In this document: positions 26,900 through 36,450 of the stretch, piece after piece
How positions within the stretch are numbered: the first letter of the stretch is position 1
Layout: the number at the start of each line of letters is the position of its first letter
Assembly: GCF_022129445.1 (NCBI RefSeq)
Contig: NZ_JADQAQ010000002.1
Span: 62,001 to 126,000, forward strand
DNA: 64,000 nucleotides
Source: Photobacterium sp. Ph5
Lineage (GTDB): Bacteria; Pseudomonadota; Gammaproteobacteria; Enterobacterales; Vibrionaceae
Direction of reading: 5' to 3'
The notes under the pieces: model-generated
The model's database searches: none
What the model saw: the letters and a program-made list of their open reading frames with translations, nothing else
What the model was told of the DNA's origin: nothing
Position numbers and translations under genes: made by a program

Positions 26900-27253
26900 A
26901 TGTTTAAACTATTAACATCTATGCCCCCTTTTTTAGCTTTATCTATTGCCATTGTGTTTGAAGTGATCGCAACGTCTTTCATTCCAAAAGCTGAGCAATT
27001 TACTAAACTAGTTCCAAGTGCGGTTGTACTTGTCGGTTACGCTGTCGCTTTTTTCCTATTATCTGTCACCGTTAAAACTATGCCTGTTGGTATTGTTTAT
27101 GCGATTTGGAGTGGTGCAGGTATTGTCCTAGTTGCAACGATTAGCTTTTTTATTTATGGACAACGCTTAGATTTACCTGCAATTGTAGGTATTGGTTTTA
27201 TTATTGTGGGTGTTTTAATTGTTAATCTATTGTCGAAAACTGTTGGCCATTAA
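26900..27253 (+). CDS. Small multidrug resistance (SMR) transporter
   Basis: Four-helix EmrE/Gdx-family exporter. Conserved Glu in IVFEVIATS is the proton/substrate coupling residue; GIVYAIWSGAGIV and GQRLDLPAIVGIGFIIVGVLIVN complete helices 3 and 4. If translation starts at ATG 26921 instead of 26900, the protein is 110 residues and the Glu is E14, exactly as in EmrE; neither start has a good ribosome binding site. The spacing of Trp and Gly residues fits either quaternary-cation efflux (EmrE) or guanidinium export (Gdx). I found no guanidine riboswitch motif upstream. Confidence 0.9.
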   Translation: MFKLLTSMPPFLALSIAIVFEVIATSFIPKAEQFTKLVPSAVVLVGYAVAFFLLSVTVKTMPVGIVYAIWSGAGIVLVATISFFIYGQRLDLPAIVGIGFIIVGVLIVNLLSKTVGH

Positions 27254-27270
27254 CAAATCACTTCAATAAA

Positions 27271-27305
27271 AAAGGCAGTAATCATCTCGTAGATTACTGC
27301 CATTT
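27271..27305 (+). terminator. Terminator, SMR gene / acetyltransferase gene
   Basis: Stem GGCAGTAATC (27274-27283) / GATTACTGCC (27292-27301) with flanking A- and T-tracts, between convergent genes. Confidence 0.85.
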
Positions 27306-27327
27306 TACATTTCCGCATTTATCTAAA

Positions 27328-27831
27328 TTATGCAGTGTATGTGCGTAGCCTCGCCATATGGTATACATCGACGTACTCGCCATTACGAAACGCAAAGTTT
27401 TTCGCCTCGCCTTCAATTTCAAAACCATGTTTTTGATAAAGTTTCATTGCAGCAATGTTATCTGTATACACTTCTAACTCAATACGTTGTACATTGAGCC
27501 ATTTATCTGCCAACATCAATGCCGACTGTAACAATTGCCCACCAACACCTTTACCTTGAAATGTATCTTTCACACCCATACCAAAGCTCGCAACATGCCT
27601 GCGTCTTGGGTTATCACAAACCGAAAGTCCGAGCTGCCCGACAATTTCTCCCTCATATTCCGCTACCAAGCTATAGCACCCTTGAGGTAAATTCGACAAT
27701 CGAGACGTCCAACGATCGAGTGAAGGAAATGGGAGTTGAAGTGTACCACCATAGGCAATTTCAGATTCATAAATAGCTTTAACACCCGAAATATCTTTAT
27801 CTTCACTATGTCGAATAATGATATTTTCCAT
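27328..27831 (-). CDS. GNAT acetyltransferase, YhhY-like
   Basis: 167 residues from ATG 27831 (MENIIIRHSEDKD), with AAAGGAG 8 bases upstream; the longer frame to 27852 is less likely. Complete GNAT fold: acetyl-CoA loop QGKGVGGQLL, RIELEVYTDNIAAMKLYQKHGF and FAFRNGEYVDVYHMARL. The series RRRHVASFGMGV and NGEYVDVYHMAR is very close to E. coli YhhY, an amino-acid N-acetyltransferase, so an acetyl transfer to an amino acid or related amine is the best guess. Separated by 26 bases from the upstream SDR gene on the same strand, likely one operon. Confidence 0.88.
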   Translation of the reverse strand: MENIIIRHSEDKDISGVKAIYESEIAYGGTLQLPFPSLDRWTSRLSNLPQGCYSLVAEYEGEIVGQLGLSVCDNPRRRHVASFGMGVKDTFQGKGVGGQLLQSALMLADKWLNVQRIELEVYTDNIAAMKLYQKHGFEIEGEAKNFAFRNGEYVDVYHMARLRTYTA

Positions 27832-27857
27832 AAGTACACTCCTTTTTTTCAATCACA

Positions 27858-28547
27858 TTACCACGCGATACGTTTTCCGTCGTAGTTAATAAACTCCCCT
27901 GAATGGTTTACGGAACTGTGTTCAATAACTTCAAATAACCCTTTGGCTGATGTTGTTGTATCGATAAGCGCATTAGGCCCGCCCATCTCTGTTTGTACCC
28001 AGCCAGGATGTAAAGCAATTACCGTAAACCCCTCGTCACGAAGATCATTACTTAAACTTTTTACTACAGAATTAAGTGCTGCTTTTGATGATCGATAAAT
28101 ATAACCACCACCTGAAGTATTTTCTGCCATGCTGCCAACTTTTGAAGACATGCAGGCTATTTTTTTTGTAGTCCCATTTTTGAGTAATGGGTACAAGCTT
28201 TCTATTAACTTTAAGGGTGCAATCGTATTTATTTCAAATACACGACGCCATTCTTCAACATCTGTCTGACCAAAGCCGTAGCCTTTTGGGCCATAATAAC
28301 CAGCATTATTTATCACAAGATCGAGGCTTGGTAATTGAGTGGCTAGCTGATTAAGCTGCTCATAGTTGGTTACGTCTAATGAGTGAATAATGAGATCTGC
28401 ATTACCACTAGCAAGATCTTTCAGATCTAATGCTGTATCAAGTGATCTCGAGGTAGCATGAACTAACCAACCTTGCGATAAGTACTGTTTCACTAACCCT
28501 AGCCCAATGCCCCGATTAGCTCCTGTTATCAATACACTTTTTTTCAT
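27858..28547 (-). CDS. Short-chain dehydrogenase/reductase
   Basis: 229 residues, classical SDR. Cofactor loop TGANRGIGLG near residue 8, NNAGYYG (NAG motif), catalytic Ser in CMSSKVGSM and YRSSK (Tyr-x-x-x-Lys). SRSLD after the second strand favours NADP(H). It resembles the carbonyl-reductase-like C-factor/sniffer group. Strong ribosome binding site (GGGGGAGG) before ATG 28547. Substrate unknown. Probably co-transcribed with the acetyltransferase gene downstream. Confidence 0.9.
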   Translation of the reverse strand: MKKSVLITGANRGIGLGLVKQYLSQGWLVHATSRSLDTALDLKDLASGNADLIIHSLDVTNYEQLNQLATQLPSLDLVINNAGYYGPKGYGFGQTDVEEWRRVFEINTIAPLKLIESLYPLLKNGTTKKIACMSSKVGSMAENTSGGGYIYRSSKAALNSVVKSLSNDLRDEGFTVIALHPGWVQTEMGGPNALIDTTTSAKGLFEVIEHSSVNHSGEFINYDGKRIAW

Positions 28548-28655
28548 CGCCTCCCCCTAACTCGTCAACAATAAATACTATTAGTTATCAATCCAATATA
28601 CCGATTGAACATGTATAAACAACCTTGAGAGAGGATAAAAGCAAAAAAACACCTT

Positions 28656-28674
28656 ATTGATAATAATTATCAAT
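28656..28674. promoter_or_regulatory. Fur box upstream of sitABCD
   Basis: ATTGATAATAATTATCAAT is a perfect 19-bp palindrome (9-1-9) containing the exact 7-1-7 Fur core TGATAAT-A-ATTATCA. It lies 70 bases upstream of the sitA ATG, in the right place to overlap the promoter. Repression by Fe(II)-Fur is the expected behaviour; a manganese regulator could also act on the operon. Confidence 0.88.
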
Positions 28675-28743
28675 TGCATTTGGTTTTTGTGTTTGTTATA
28701 ACGTTGAGGAATATATGTTACTTTCTTTATAGGGATAAAAAGG

Positions 28744-29655
28744 ATGAACTTTCATCAAAAGCGACGATTACGATACGTAACAAATACTGTACTGCTATCT
28801 ATTGGCCTGTTGATGAGTACAGTCAGCCATGCTAATGACAAATTTAAAGTAATAACAACATTTACAATCATTGCTGACATGGCAAAAAATGTCGCTGGTG
28901 ACGCTGCTATTGTTGAATCCATTACTAAACCCAATGCGGAAATTCATAATTATCAAGTAACACCTGGTGATCTTAAACGGGCACAAGGTGCTGATTTAAT
29001 TCTTTATAACGGTTTAAACTTAGAGCTTTGGTTTAATAAGTTTTTCAAAAACCTCCACGATGTTCCTTCTGTAACGGTAACTGAAAATATCACGCCGTTA
29101 AGTATTACTCAGGGTCCTTATAACGGTAAACCCAATCCTCATGCTTGGATGTCACCTGAAAACGGTATTATTTATGTAGAAAATATTCGCCAAGCACTGG
29201 TTAAGCATGATCCTAAAAATGCAGATATTTATAATAAAAACGCTCAACAATATACCCAAGAAATTAAGCAAACAATTGCACCTATTCGTAATCAGATTAA
29301 TACCATACCGGTAGATAAGCGTTGGCTTGTTACGAGTGAAGGGGCTTTTAGTTATCTTGCTCGTGATTTTGGACTAAAAGAACTGTATTTATGGCCTATT
29401 AATGCTGATGCCCAAGGAACGCCTCAACAAGTTCGTCAACTTATCGATGCTGTTCGTCAACATCAAATTCATGCGGTTTTCAGTGAAAGTACTGTTTCAG
29501 CAAAACCGGCTCAACAAGTCGCACGAGAAACAGGCGCTAACTATGCAGGCGTGCTTTATGTTGACTCGTTGAGTGCTAATAACGGTCCTGTTCCTACCTA
29601 TCTAGCGCTAATTAAAGTGACCTCTCAAACCATCGCTAAAGGGCTGAGTTTATAA
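28744..29655 (+). CDS. sitA: Metal ABC transporter substrate-binding protein
   Basis: 303 residues, cluster A-I (SitA/YfeA/PsaA-type) binding protein. Sec signal with cleavage near VSHA. All four metal ligands are visible: H68 (AEIHNYQ), H133 (PNPHAWMSP), E199 (TSEGAF) and D274 (YVDSLS). This His2-Glu-Asp set binds Mn(II)/Fe(II) rather than Zn(II), and the absence of a His-rich loop argues the same way. Binds metal in the periplasm and delivers it to SitCD. Its stop overlaps the sitB start by one base. Confidence 0.92.
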   Translation: MNFHQKRRLRYVTNTVLLSIGLLMSTVSHANDKFKVITTFTIIADMAKNVAGDAAIVESITKPNAEIHNYQVTPGDLKRAQGADLILYNGLNLELWFNKFFKNLHDVPSVTVTENITPLSITQGPYNGKPNPHAWMSPENGIIYVENIRQALVKHDPKNADIYNKNAQQYTQEIKQTIAPIRNQINTIPVDKRWLVTSEGAFSYLARDFGLKELYLWPINADAQGTPQQVRQLIDAVRQHQIHAVFSESTVSAKPAQQVARETGANYAGVLYVDSLSANNGPVPTYLALIKVTSQTIAKGLSL

Positions 29656-30515
29656 TGATAGGATTAGATATAAACAATATTACGGTGACATACCGTAACG
29701 GACATACCGCTCTGCACAATGCGACATTTAGCGTTCCTCAAGGTTCTATCGCAGCCCTAGTCGGGATGAATGGCAGCGGGAAGTCCACGCTTTTTAAAGC
29801 CATTATGGGATTTGTATCCACCAGCCAAGGTAGTGTGAAAATCCTTAATAATACAGTCAAAAACGCGCTAAAAAGTAATGTGGTCGCCTATGTTCCGCAA
29901 AGTGAAGATATAGACTGGAACTTCCCTGTTCTGGTTGAAGATGTCGTCATGATGGGTCGTTATGGTTACATGAATATGTTGCGTATCCCAAAAAAAATAG
30001 ATCATGAAAAAGTGAATATCGCTCTCGAACGGGTCAATATGACTAACTTTCGTAAACGTCAAATCGGAGAACTTTCTGGTGGGCAACGTAAACGGGTATT
30101 TCTTGCTCGTGCACTCGCGCAAGAAAGTCAGGTGATATTACTCGATGAGCCCTTTACAGGCGTTGATGTTCAAACAGAAGATCAAATCATGGCATTGTTA
30201 CGTGAGCTTCGTGATGAAGGCAAAGTCATGCTTGTCTCCACCCATAATCTTGGCAGTATTCCTGACTTTTGTGACCGCACAATTTTAATTAATAAAACCA
30301 TTTTGGCATCAGGAGAAACAACCGAGATTTTCACACCGGAAAATTTAAAGCTCGCATTCGGTGGTGTATTACGACACTTCATTTTATCAGGGAAAGATCT
30401 TCACGAAGACGACGATAGCCGTAAATTATCGGTTATTTCCGATCATGAGCGTCCTGTTGTTATGTATGGTGAGAACGGTGAACAGCAATCTCGCTCCCTT
30501 TCCCGTCAGCAATAA
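29655..30515 (+). CDS. sitB: Metal ABC transporter ATP-binding protein
   Basis: 286 residues. Walker [11 protein letters not shown]-loop [12 protein letters not shown] (the DWxFP form typical of manganese/iron uptake ATPases), signature [15 protein letters not shown], Walker [12 protein letters not shown], switch His in STHNLG. A 50-residue C-terminal extension ([18 protein letters not shown]) is charged and probably unstructured or regulatory. Coupled to sitA by TAATG. Confidence 0.93.
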   Translation: MIGLDINNITVTYRNGHTALHNATFSVPQGSIAALVGMNGSGKSTLFKAIMGFVSTSQGSVKILNNTVKNALKSNVVAYVPQSEDIDWNFPVLVEDVVMMGRYGYMNMLRIPKKIDHEKVNIALERVNMTNFRKRQIGELSGGQRKRVFLARALAQESQVILLDEPFTGVDVQTEDQIMALLRELRDEGKVMLVSTHNLGSIPDFCDRTILINKTILASGETTEIFTPENLKLAFGGVLRHFILSGKDLHEDDDSRKLSVISDHERPVVMYGENGEQQSRSLSRQQ

Positions 30516-30529
30516 AAGGAGTGATAATC

Positions 30530-31420
30530 GTGGACCAATTACTTGAGCCGTTTTTATATAGCTATATGCTCAACGCCATGTGGGTTAGTGCATTAATCGG
30601 TGGCGTTTGTGCTTTTCTTTCGTGTTATTTAATGCTGAAAGGCTGGTCACTGATTGGTGACGCGCTATCACATTCTATCGTACCCGGTGTTGCTGGCGCT
30701 TATATGGTAGGCCTCCCCTTTTCTTTTGGTGCCTTTTTTTCTGGCGGTTTAGCTGCTGCTGGCATGTTATTTTTAAGCCAACGCAGTAAATTAAAAGAAG
30801 ACGCTGTGATTGGCTTAATTTTTACTGCTTTCTTCGGGCTCGGTTTATTTCTTGTCTCGCTCTATCCAAGCGCCGTTAATATTCAGACTATTGTAATGGG
30901 AAATATTCTCGCAATAACCCCAGTAGATACATTACAAATCGTCATCATTGGCTGCCTTTCTCTTTTAATTTTATGCGTAAAATGGCGTGATTTCATGGTT
31001 GTTTTCTTTGATGAAAACCATGCTAAAACCATTGGGTTATCGCCAACATTTTTAAAAATTGTATTTTTTAGTATTTTAAGTGCCTCTACCGTTGCCGCAT
31101 TGCAAACTGTAGGCGCCTTTTTAGTTATTGCTATGGTTGTGATCCCTGGTGCAACTGCTTATTTTCTGTCTGATCGTTTCTCGATAGTCATTATCTACAG
31201 TGTAATTATTGGTGTGATCAGCGCTTTTCTTGGTGCTTACTTTAGTTATTTTATCAATGGTGCAACAGGCGGGATCATCGTGTTATTACAAACTGTTTTC
31301 TTTGCTTTAGCTTTTGTATTTGCGCCTAAATATGGTCGATTGGCAACTCATAGAAAAACAAAACAAGCGTTAAAACAAGCCCAAAACTTAAAGCAAACGA
31401 AAGGAATTCAACATGGCTAA
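30530..31420 (+). CDS. sitC: Metal ABC transporter permease
   Basis: About 296 residues, eight or more hydrophobic segments, ABC-3 family permease. Start taken at GTG 30530 (VDQLLEPFLYS) because AAGGAG lies 8 bases upstream; the GTG at 30521 would overlap that site. Conserved MLKGWSLIGDALSHSIVPGV and the C-terminal block GATAYFLSDRF are the family's signatures. Overlaps the sitD start by 8 bases, so the two permeases are translationally coupled and probably heterodimerise. Confidence 0.92.
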   Translation: MDQLLEPFLYSYMLNAMWVSALIGGVCAFLSCYLMLKGWSLIGDALSHSIVPGVAGAYMVGLPFSFGAFFSGGLAAAGMLFLSQRSKLKEDAVIGLIFTAFFGLGLFLVSLYPSAVNIQTIVMGNILAITPVDTLQIVIIGCLSLLILCVKWRDFMVVFFDENHAKTIGLSPTFLKIVFFSILSASTVAALQTVGAFLVIAMVVIPGATAYFLSDRFSIVIIYSVIIGVISAFLGAYFSYFINGATGGIIVLLQTVFFALAFVFAPKYGRLATHRKTKQALKQAQNLKQTKGIQHG

Positions 31421-32270
31421 TCTATTAACGACAGTGTTATCGCCTTTTGAATTTATTTTTATGCAGCAAGCTTTTCTGATTGTTTTTTTTATCGCGATAC
31501 CAACCGCATTACTATCTTGTTTTTTAATTCTCAAAGGTTGGTCTTTAATGGGTGATGCCATTTCCCATGCTGTTTTACCGGGGATTGTTATTGCTTATGT
31601 CTTATCGATTCCATTTACGATTGGTGCTTTTATCGCAGGTATGTTTTGTGCGTTAACCTCTGGGTATTTAAAAGAAAATAGCAGAATTAAAGAAGATACA
31701 ATTATGGGTGTTGTATTTTCAGCTATGTTCGCGCTCGGCATTGTGATGATGACGAAAATTCACACAGATATTCACTTAGACCACATTCTATTTGGTGATC
31801 CTCTTGGTGCGAGTTGGCGTGATATTATAGAAGCAGGCGCAATTGCACTCATTGTTGGATCACTGTGTATTATTAAAGGTAAAGATTTACTCTTACTTAT
31901 TTTCGATCATCAACATGCACAAGCTATTGGACTTCCGACCAAACTATTACATTACGGATTGCTTGCGCTACTCTCGTTCGCGATTGTTACTGCACTCAAA
32001 GCTGTTGGCATGATATTAGTGATTTCAATGCTGATTGCGCCGGGTGCGACAGCCTTTATGCTCACCCGCCGTTTTCAAACCATGATGGTAATAGCGGTAT
32101 TCATTTCTATTATAAATTGCTTCTTAGGCGTTTATCTTAGTTTCTTTATCGATAGTGCTCCCGCACCAACGATTATCTTATTACTGACAATAAACTTTAT
32201 TGCGGTGTTTACTTACCATGCAATAAAACAACGAGCCGTCGTAAAACAAACGCCCGTAAGTTTATTATAA
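31413..32270 (+). CDS. sitD: Metal ABC transporter permease
   Basis: 285 residues, second ABC-3 permease, paralogous to SitC (LKGWSLMGDAISHAVLPGIVIAY and APGATAFMLTRRF). AAAGGA precedes the ATG. Ends the sit operon; the gene order A-B-C-D is the canonical Mn/Fe uptake arrangement under the Fur box. Confidence 0.92.
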   Translation: MANLLTTVLSPFEFIFMQQAFLIVFFIAIPTALLSCFLILKGWSLMGDAISHAVLPGIVIAYVLSIPFTIGAFIAGMFCALTSGYLKENSRIKEDTIMGVVFSAMFALGIVMMTKIHTDIHLDHILFGDPLGASWRDIIEAGAIALIVGSLCIIKGKDLLLLIFDHQHAQAIGLPTKLLHYGLLALLSFAIVTALKAVGMILVISMLIAPGATAFMLTRRFQTMMVIAVFISIINCFLGVYLSFFIDSAPAPTIILLLTINFIAVFTYHAIKQRAVVKQTPVSLL

Positions 32271-32294
32271 TTTCTACTACACTGTTATATTAAA

Positions 32295-32322
32295 TAATGG
32301 CTATCAAATCTGGTAGCCATTA
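32295..32322 (+). terminator. Hairpin after sitD
   Basis: Stem TAATGGCTATC / GGTAGCCATTA with one imperfect pair and a short loop. The downstream tail is not T-rich, so termination may be partial. Confidence 0.5.
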
Positions 32323-32391
32323 TACCCAAGAGATCTCAGAATCATTTCACCGTTTAGCGTAGCCTTTTTCTAATTGAATGTATTAACAGTA

Positions 32392-32757
32392 CTACATTTG
32401 TTTCGCGCGAATAATTTTTTGTTGGTGTAAAGCTGAAATAGGTAAGCGTTTAAAAGGGCTTACATTACTTCCCCCTGTATTTCCTTCAGGCACAAGACCC
32501 ACAGCAGTTTTAGTTAATGCGCCAAAGACTCTTAATAACTGCCCTCTTAGCTCTTGGCTATCACCATTGCGTCGTGCCCAATACAGCATATGGCAATGGA
32601 TTTTAGTATGCCAGTAAGTAGAATGTTGTCCCAAAACGTGAGCGTTTTCTAAATGACTGAACTCTAATACCACATCTTTATTACGTCTCGCTTTCCTTGC
32701 TAAAGACAATTCTTTTATTACGGCATAAGAGATATTTTGTGAAAATCGATTGAGCAT
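32392..32757 (-). CDS. DUF3703 family protein
   Basis: 121 residues from ATG 32757 (MLNRFSQN), preceded by GGAGAG at 6 bases; the longer frame to 32769 overlaps that site. Contains the family pattern HLENAHVLGQHSTYWHTKIHCHMLYWARR followed by GLVPEGNTGGSNVSPFKRLPI. His-rich helices resemble a metal-binding bundle, but the function of DUF3703 is unknown. Single gene between convergent sitD and divergent DUF2797 genes. Confidence 0.8.
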   Translation of the reverse strand: MLNRFSQNISYAVIKELSLARKARRNKDVVLEFSHLENAHVLGQHSTYWHTKIHCHMLYWARRNGDSQELRGQLLRVFGALTKTAVGLVPEGNTGGSNVSPFKRLPISALHQQKIIRAKQM

Positions 32758-33030
32758 AACTCTCTCCATGATGATGCTTGATATCTATCTCTGACATTAG
32801 AACACTCTAATAAATACACCAGTGTTTATCGCTTCCCTCTAGGTAATGATCACTTTTTACTTTATGGCATTTACATATTTCACCCATAAAGGCTGATTGT
32901 TTTGCTTATTGTCTCTTCGATTTAAAACTTCGAAGAGGGAATTCATATTTTTCCATTGCACTTATATAGCCGCTTCCCTCTTCCACCTGCTAAAATCACC
33001 GCACTATAAAAACAAACGAATGAGCAATGT

Positions 33031-33843
33031 ATGCAAGGAACATTAAGTAAAATGAAGTCAACCTTAAATGATGTTGTTGACTATCATCTCCCTATCGGTG
33101 ATCAACAACTGCATTTAAATCCTTTGATCGGTAAGTCACTTAAATTGACCTATACAGGTAATATCTTTTGCCAATCGTGTGGAAAAAAAACCAAGAAAAG
33201 TTACTCTCAAGGTCATTGCTTCCCTTGTATGAAAAAGTTAGCGTCATGCGATATGTGCATTATGAAACCTGAAACTTGTCACTACGACAAAGGCACATGC
33301 CGTGAGCCACAATGGGGTGAAGAAAACTGCATGGTGCCGCACTATGTTTATCTATCAAATACCTCGGGGTTAAAAGTCGGTATTACTCGACACACCCAAC
33401 TACCTACACGCTGGATTGATCAAGGTGCAACACAAGCACTTGCTGTGCTTAAAGTAAAAACACGTCAAATTTCAGGTTTAGTGGAAGTGGCTATTGCTGA
33501 GCTTGTCGCAGATAAAACCAACTGGCGTGCAATGCTCAAAGGTGACAATGCTGAGATCGATTTAACAGAAAAAGCCTCAGTTTTATTACCAGAAGTAAAA
33601 GCTCGTCTTGCAGAAATCACTGCCGAATATGGTGAGGATGCGATTGAATATCTTGATAACGATATTGTTGATATTCATTTTCCTGTTGATGCCTTCCCAA
33701 CCAAGATTAGCTCACACAACTTTGATAAAGAGCCTGTGGTTGAAGGCATTTTGCAAGGCATTAAAGGTCAATATCTGATCTTTGATACTGGTGTGATTAA
33801 CATTCGTAAGTTCACCAGTTACGAAGTGATTGCTGAAGCATAA
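33031..33843 (+). CDS. DUF2797 family protein (Cys-rich)
   Basis: 270 residues. The N-terminal third carries many cysteines in zinc-ribbon style: CQSCGKK, CFPCMKKLASCDMC, TCHYDKGTCRE and NCMVPHYVYL. The following HYVYLSNTSGLKVGITRHTQLPTRWIDQGA resembles a GIY-YIG-type core, a match often noted for this family, but catalysis is unproven. Soluble, with AGCAATG start context lacking a strong ribosome binding site. Function unknown. Confidence 0.82.
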   Translation: MQGTLSKMKSTLNDVVDYHLPIGDQQLHLNPLIGKSLKLTYTGNIFCQSCGKKTKKSYSQGHCFPCMKKLASCDMCIMKPETCHYDKGTCREPQWGEENCMVPHYVYLSNTSGLKVGITRHTQLPTRWIDQGATQALAVLKVKTRQISGLVEVAIAELVADKTNWRAMLKGDNAEIDLTEKASVLLPEVKARLAEITAEYGEDAIEYLDNDIVDIHFPVDAFPTKISSHNFDKEPVVEGILQGIKGQYLIFDTGVINIRKFTSYEVIAEA

Positions 33844-33851
33844 TTAATCAT

Positions 33852-33898
33852 AAAAGCGAAGTCGCTCGAATAAGAATAGAGTTTAAGCTTCGCTTTTA
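33852..33898. terminator. Bidirectional terminator, DUF2797 / retropepsin-like gene
   Basis: Stem AAAAGCGAAG (33852-33861) / CTTCGCTTTT (33888-33897). The stem reaches into the stop codon of the minus-strand gene. A-tract and T-tract on the sides. Confidence 0.75.
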
Positions 33899-34531
33899 TT
33901 TCTTTACTCGCCCCTGAATATAATCATATTTTCTATTTTGTATCGCGAGATCACGTAAAAAGTTCTCACCTAATACAATACCGTTACCGCCATTGATCAG
34001 CACATATTCAATTTCTTCATTAATGTCACCAAGCTTGGTTCTTAACTTTACAACTGGTAAAGATTTATCGCTTTTTTCTGGTACTTTAACTTTTTCAAGA
34101 ATGGCAAATTTATATTCTTTATCAAGCAGTTTAAACTTAACCCAGTCTTTTCCATCACGCTCAAATTCAACTAAATCCTTCACACCGATGCGTGAATTTT
34201 CTGATACAGGATCAATATAAGCGGAAAAATACTGTGTTGATGATGCAAGTAGGATCCACTCATGCAGACCTAAAATAAACAACCCATCTTGTGTTTCTTT
34301 CTTTACTGATGAATTCGCTGATTTTGTACTTTTATGCGCAAGGATTAAATCGCTTGAAGTATTAAACTGAGTATCACTGGTATCAGGGAGAAAAAGATCA
34401 GAAGGCTGACTCAAAGGATCTGGGATAGAAGAAACAGGAAACTTAGATGATGTAACATGATTATCAGCCATAGATTGATAACTGGCTAACAGTAAAACAA
34501 ACGCAGAGACTCGACTTACTTTATTCATCAT
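33896..34531 (-). CDS. RimB/retropepsin-like secreted protein lacking the catalytic DTG
   Basis: 211 residues with a signal peptide (cleavage near SMA, residue 22) and a Ser/Asp-rich linker to about residue 75. The C-terminal 120 residues match the putative ATP-dependent zinc protease (retropepsin-like, PF05618) fold: GLHEWILLASSTQYFSAYIDP, LVEFERDGKDWVKFKL and GIVLGENFLRDLAIQ. Active members have D-T-G-A where this protein has D-P-V-S (residues about 106-109), so the aspartic-protease motif is lost. The domain may now be a binding or inhibitory scaffold. Assignment is by pattern; structure prediction would confirm it. Confidence 0.6.
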   Translation of the reverse strand: MMNKVSRVSAFVLLLASYQSMADNHVTSSKFPVSSIPDPLSQPSDLFLPDTSDTQFNTSSDLILAHKSTKSANSSVKKETQDGLFILGLHEWILLASSTQYFSAYIDPVSENSRIGVKDLVEFERDGKDWVKFKLLDKEYKFAILEKVKVPEKSDKSLPVVKLRTKLGDINEEIEYVLINGGNGIVLGENFLRDLAIQNRKYDYIQGRVKK

Positions 34532-34618
34532 AAGTTAACCTTTTCGTTCTTCTTTTATACCCATACCTTACAAAACATAATACTGACAAAGGGAAATAGG
34601 CAACTATTTCCCTCAAAC

Positions 34619-35515
34619 TCATTGCATACTCATGGCTGCTTCAAACTTATTAAACTTATTTGCTAACCAATTTTCATCATACCAGCCCATGTTACGACTA
34701 TGTTTAGCATCATCCCACAAACTAAAGAAATGACGTCGTGCTTCAAAGCCATCATCTAACTGGCGTTTTTCAATATAACGTTCAGCGATATGCGTATCAC
34801 CACGCACATCAAATAGGTGAATGACATCGAGTTCACGGTGCTTAAAGCCGCTATCACAAGGATCAAGCAATCCTGCAACTTTAAAAGTTTCAGGATCAAA
34901 TAATACATTCGCTAAATGGCAATCATCATGAACAAAAGAAGATGCTTCATGAGCAATAGGTGCTAATATTTCTCTACGACGTTCCCATAGCTCAGTATAT
35001 TGATCTTTGATCTTTGAACTAAATGGCGATGCTGAACAGGAAAGGTATTTGTATACATCTTTCATCCAGTCATCGAACGCATTATTAAAATCACCATCAA
35101 ACCCACCATTATTTAATTCAAAGCCCTGTGGATGATGATGTTCATGTAATGCGAGTAAAATATCAGTGTAATCTTCTCGGAATGTCTCTATAGCGAATTT
35201 ATTATTGGGTAATTCATTCGCAGGCCGACCTTCGAGCCAATCTAGCACGATATAGTCATACCCCTCTTCTCGACCAAATAAATAGATCTGCGGTACAGGA
35301 CAACTCACAATAGAGCGTAACTTCTGTAAACACGCAACTTCTTTACTTATTCGACCCACTTCTCGTGAAAACTTAACAACAATCTTTGCCTTCCCTGTGG
35401 CAAGAAATACAACCCAACCATAAAAGGTTTCCTGAATATCACATACATCAGCTTTTTGTCGGAACATTGCGAAAAACGATTTTTCAGCAATATTTTTTAG
35501 CTGGGCTCTATTCAT
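34619..35515 (-). CDS. Aminoglycoside phosphotransferase-family kinase
   Basis: 298 residues with the APH/choline kinase fold. Nucleotide-binding lobe at residues 30-90 (GWVVFLATGKAKIVVKFSREVGR), hinge YIVLDWLEG, catalytic Brenner motif VHDDCHLANVLFD (HxD...N) and metal-binding LLDPCDSGFKHRELD. No resistance-specific feature is visible, and such enzymes phosphorylate many small molecules (fructosamines, choline, macrolides), so substrate is unassigned. Single gene, soluble. Confidence 0.82.
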   Translation of the reverse strand: MNRAQLKNIAEKSFFAMFRQKADVCDIQETFYGWVVFLATGKAKIVVKFSREVGRISKEVACLQKLRSIVSCPVPQIYLFGREEGYDYIVLDWLEGRPANELPNNKFAIETFREDYTDILLALHEHHHPQGFELNNGGFDGDFNNAFDDWMKDVYKYLSCSASPFSSKIKDQYTELWERRREILAPIAHEASSFVHDDCHLANVLFDPETFKVAGLLDPCDSGFKHRELDVIHLFDVRGDTHIAERYIEKRQLDDGFEARRHFFSLWDDAKHSRNMGWYDENWLANKFNKFEAAMSMQ

Positions 35516-35892
35516 ATTTTGTACCTTGGATGTTATCTAGCAACTGTAACCAATAAATACCATTTAGGCATAACCAACTGGTTTTATTGGCTTTTTAATC
35601 TTTATTATGAGTTAAGAATGCAACATAACAGCCAATATGACCAGTAGATACAGTAAATAAAACTTAAAATGTTTTACTTTTGGTTACATTTAATTTTTTT
35701 CAGAGCTTTACCTCAGTACACTAGCTAAAAATTAGCGGATAAAACTCTTTTTTAGCAATAAATAAAAAGTGTGCTCTAATTCACCAAATACAAGCAAAAT
35801 AAAAAATCATACAGAGAGGAATGTGATCTATAGCTTATTATTCCAAATAAGACTAATGCGAAATAGTATCAATTAATAATAACGTTATCCGG
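35516..35892. other. Intergenic, no gene seen
   Basis: About 375 AT-rich bases between two minus-strand genes. I find no reading frame with a ribosome binding site, no strong hairpin and no RNA gene. Confidence 0.4.
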
Positions 35893-36366
35893 CTACCTTA
35901 AAATGTCATGATACATAATTTCTTGTGGCCCAAATAGACCTCCAAGATAACACTCACCTGTAAAAGCGAAACCAGCCGTTTCATAACAACGCTTTGCCAC
36001 TGTATTTTTGCAATTGACTGTTAAATAAAGCCTTTGATAATTTGAGTAGTTTTTCGCTAAATAAGTAAATAACGCCATTAATGCTTGTTTACCAATACCC
36101 TTGCCTTGTAATTTTTGGTCTATGACAAAGGTTCGCAAACCAATACAATTTTCAGAGCAAAAATCCACATCACGAAAGTAAGCAATATCTATTTTAAAGA
36201 AACCTACAATATGGCCATCCTGCTTAATCACATGAAGATGCATTGTTGCAGATTCACTTTCTAAAAAGTCATCTGCTGTCGCGGCAAATAGGATTTGCTC
36301 ATCAAATAAAGACACCGCTTTCACATCCTCTTTATCCTTCTCTGCATACCTCGAAATTACAAGCAT
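35893..36366 (-). CDS. GNAT family acetyltransferase
   Basis: 157 residues. Acetyl-CoA pyrophosphate loop QGKGIGKQAL, beta strand LYLTVNCKNTVAKRCYETAGF and the preceding GLRTFVIDQK mark a complete GNAT domain. The start is MLVISRYAEKDKEDVK. The target is unknown. Monocistronic. Confidence 0.85.
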   Translation of the reverse strand: MLVISRYAEKDKEDVKAVSLFDEQILFAATADDFLESESATMHLHVIKQDGHIVGFFKIDIAYFRDVDFCSENCIGLRTFVIDQKLQGKGIGKQALMALFTYLAKNYSNYQRLYLTVNCKNTVAKRCYETAGFAFTGECYLGGLFGPQEIMYHDILR

Positions 36367-36450
36367 ATTAGGTCCTATCAGATGAATTTTAAGTAAGCAT
36401 TATTTCGATAATAACTATACTCTAAACCGCATAAAAGTTAATCAATGTAA

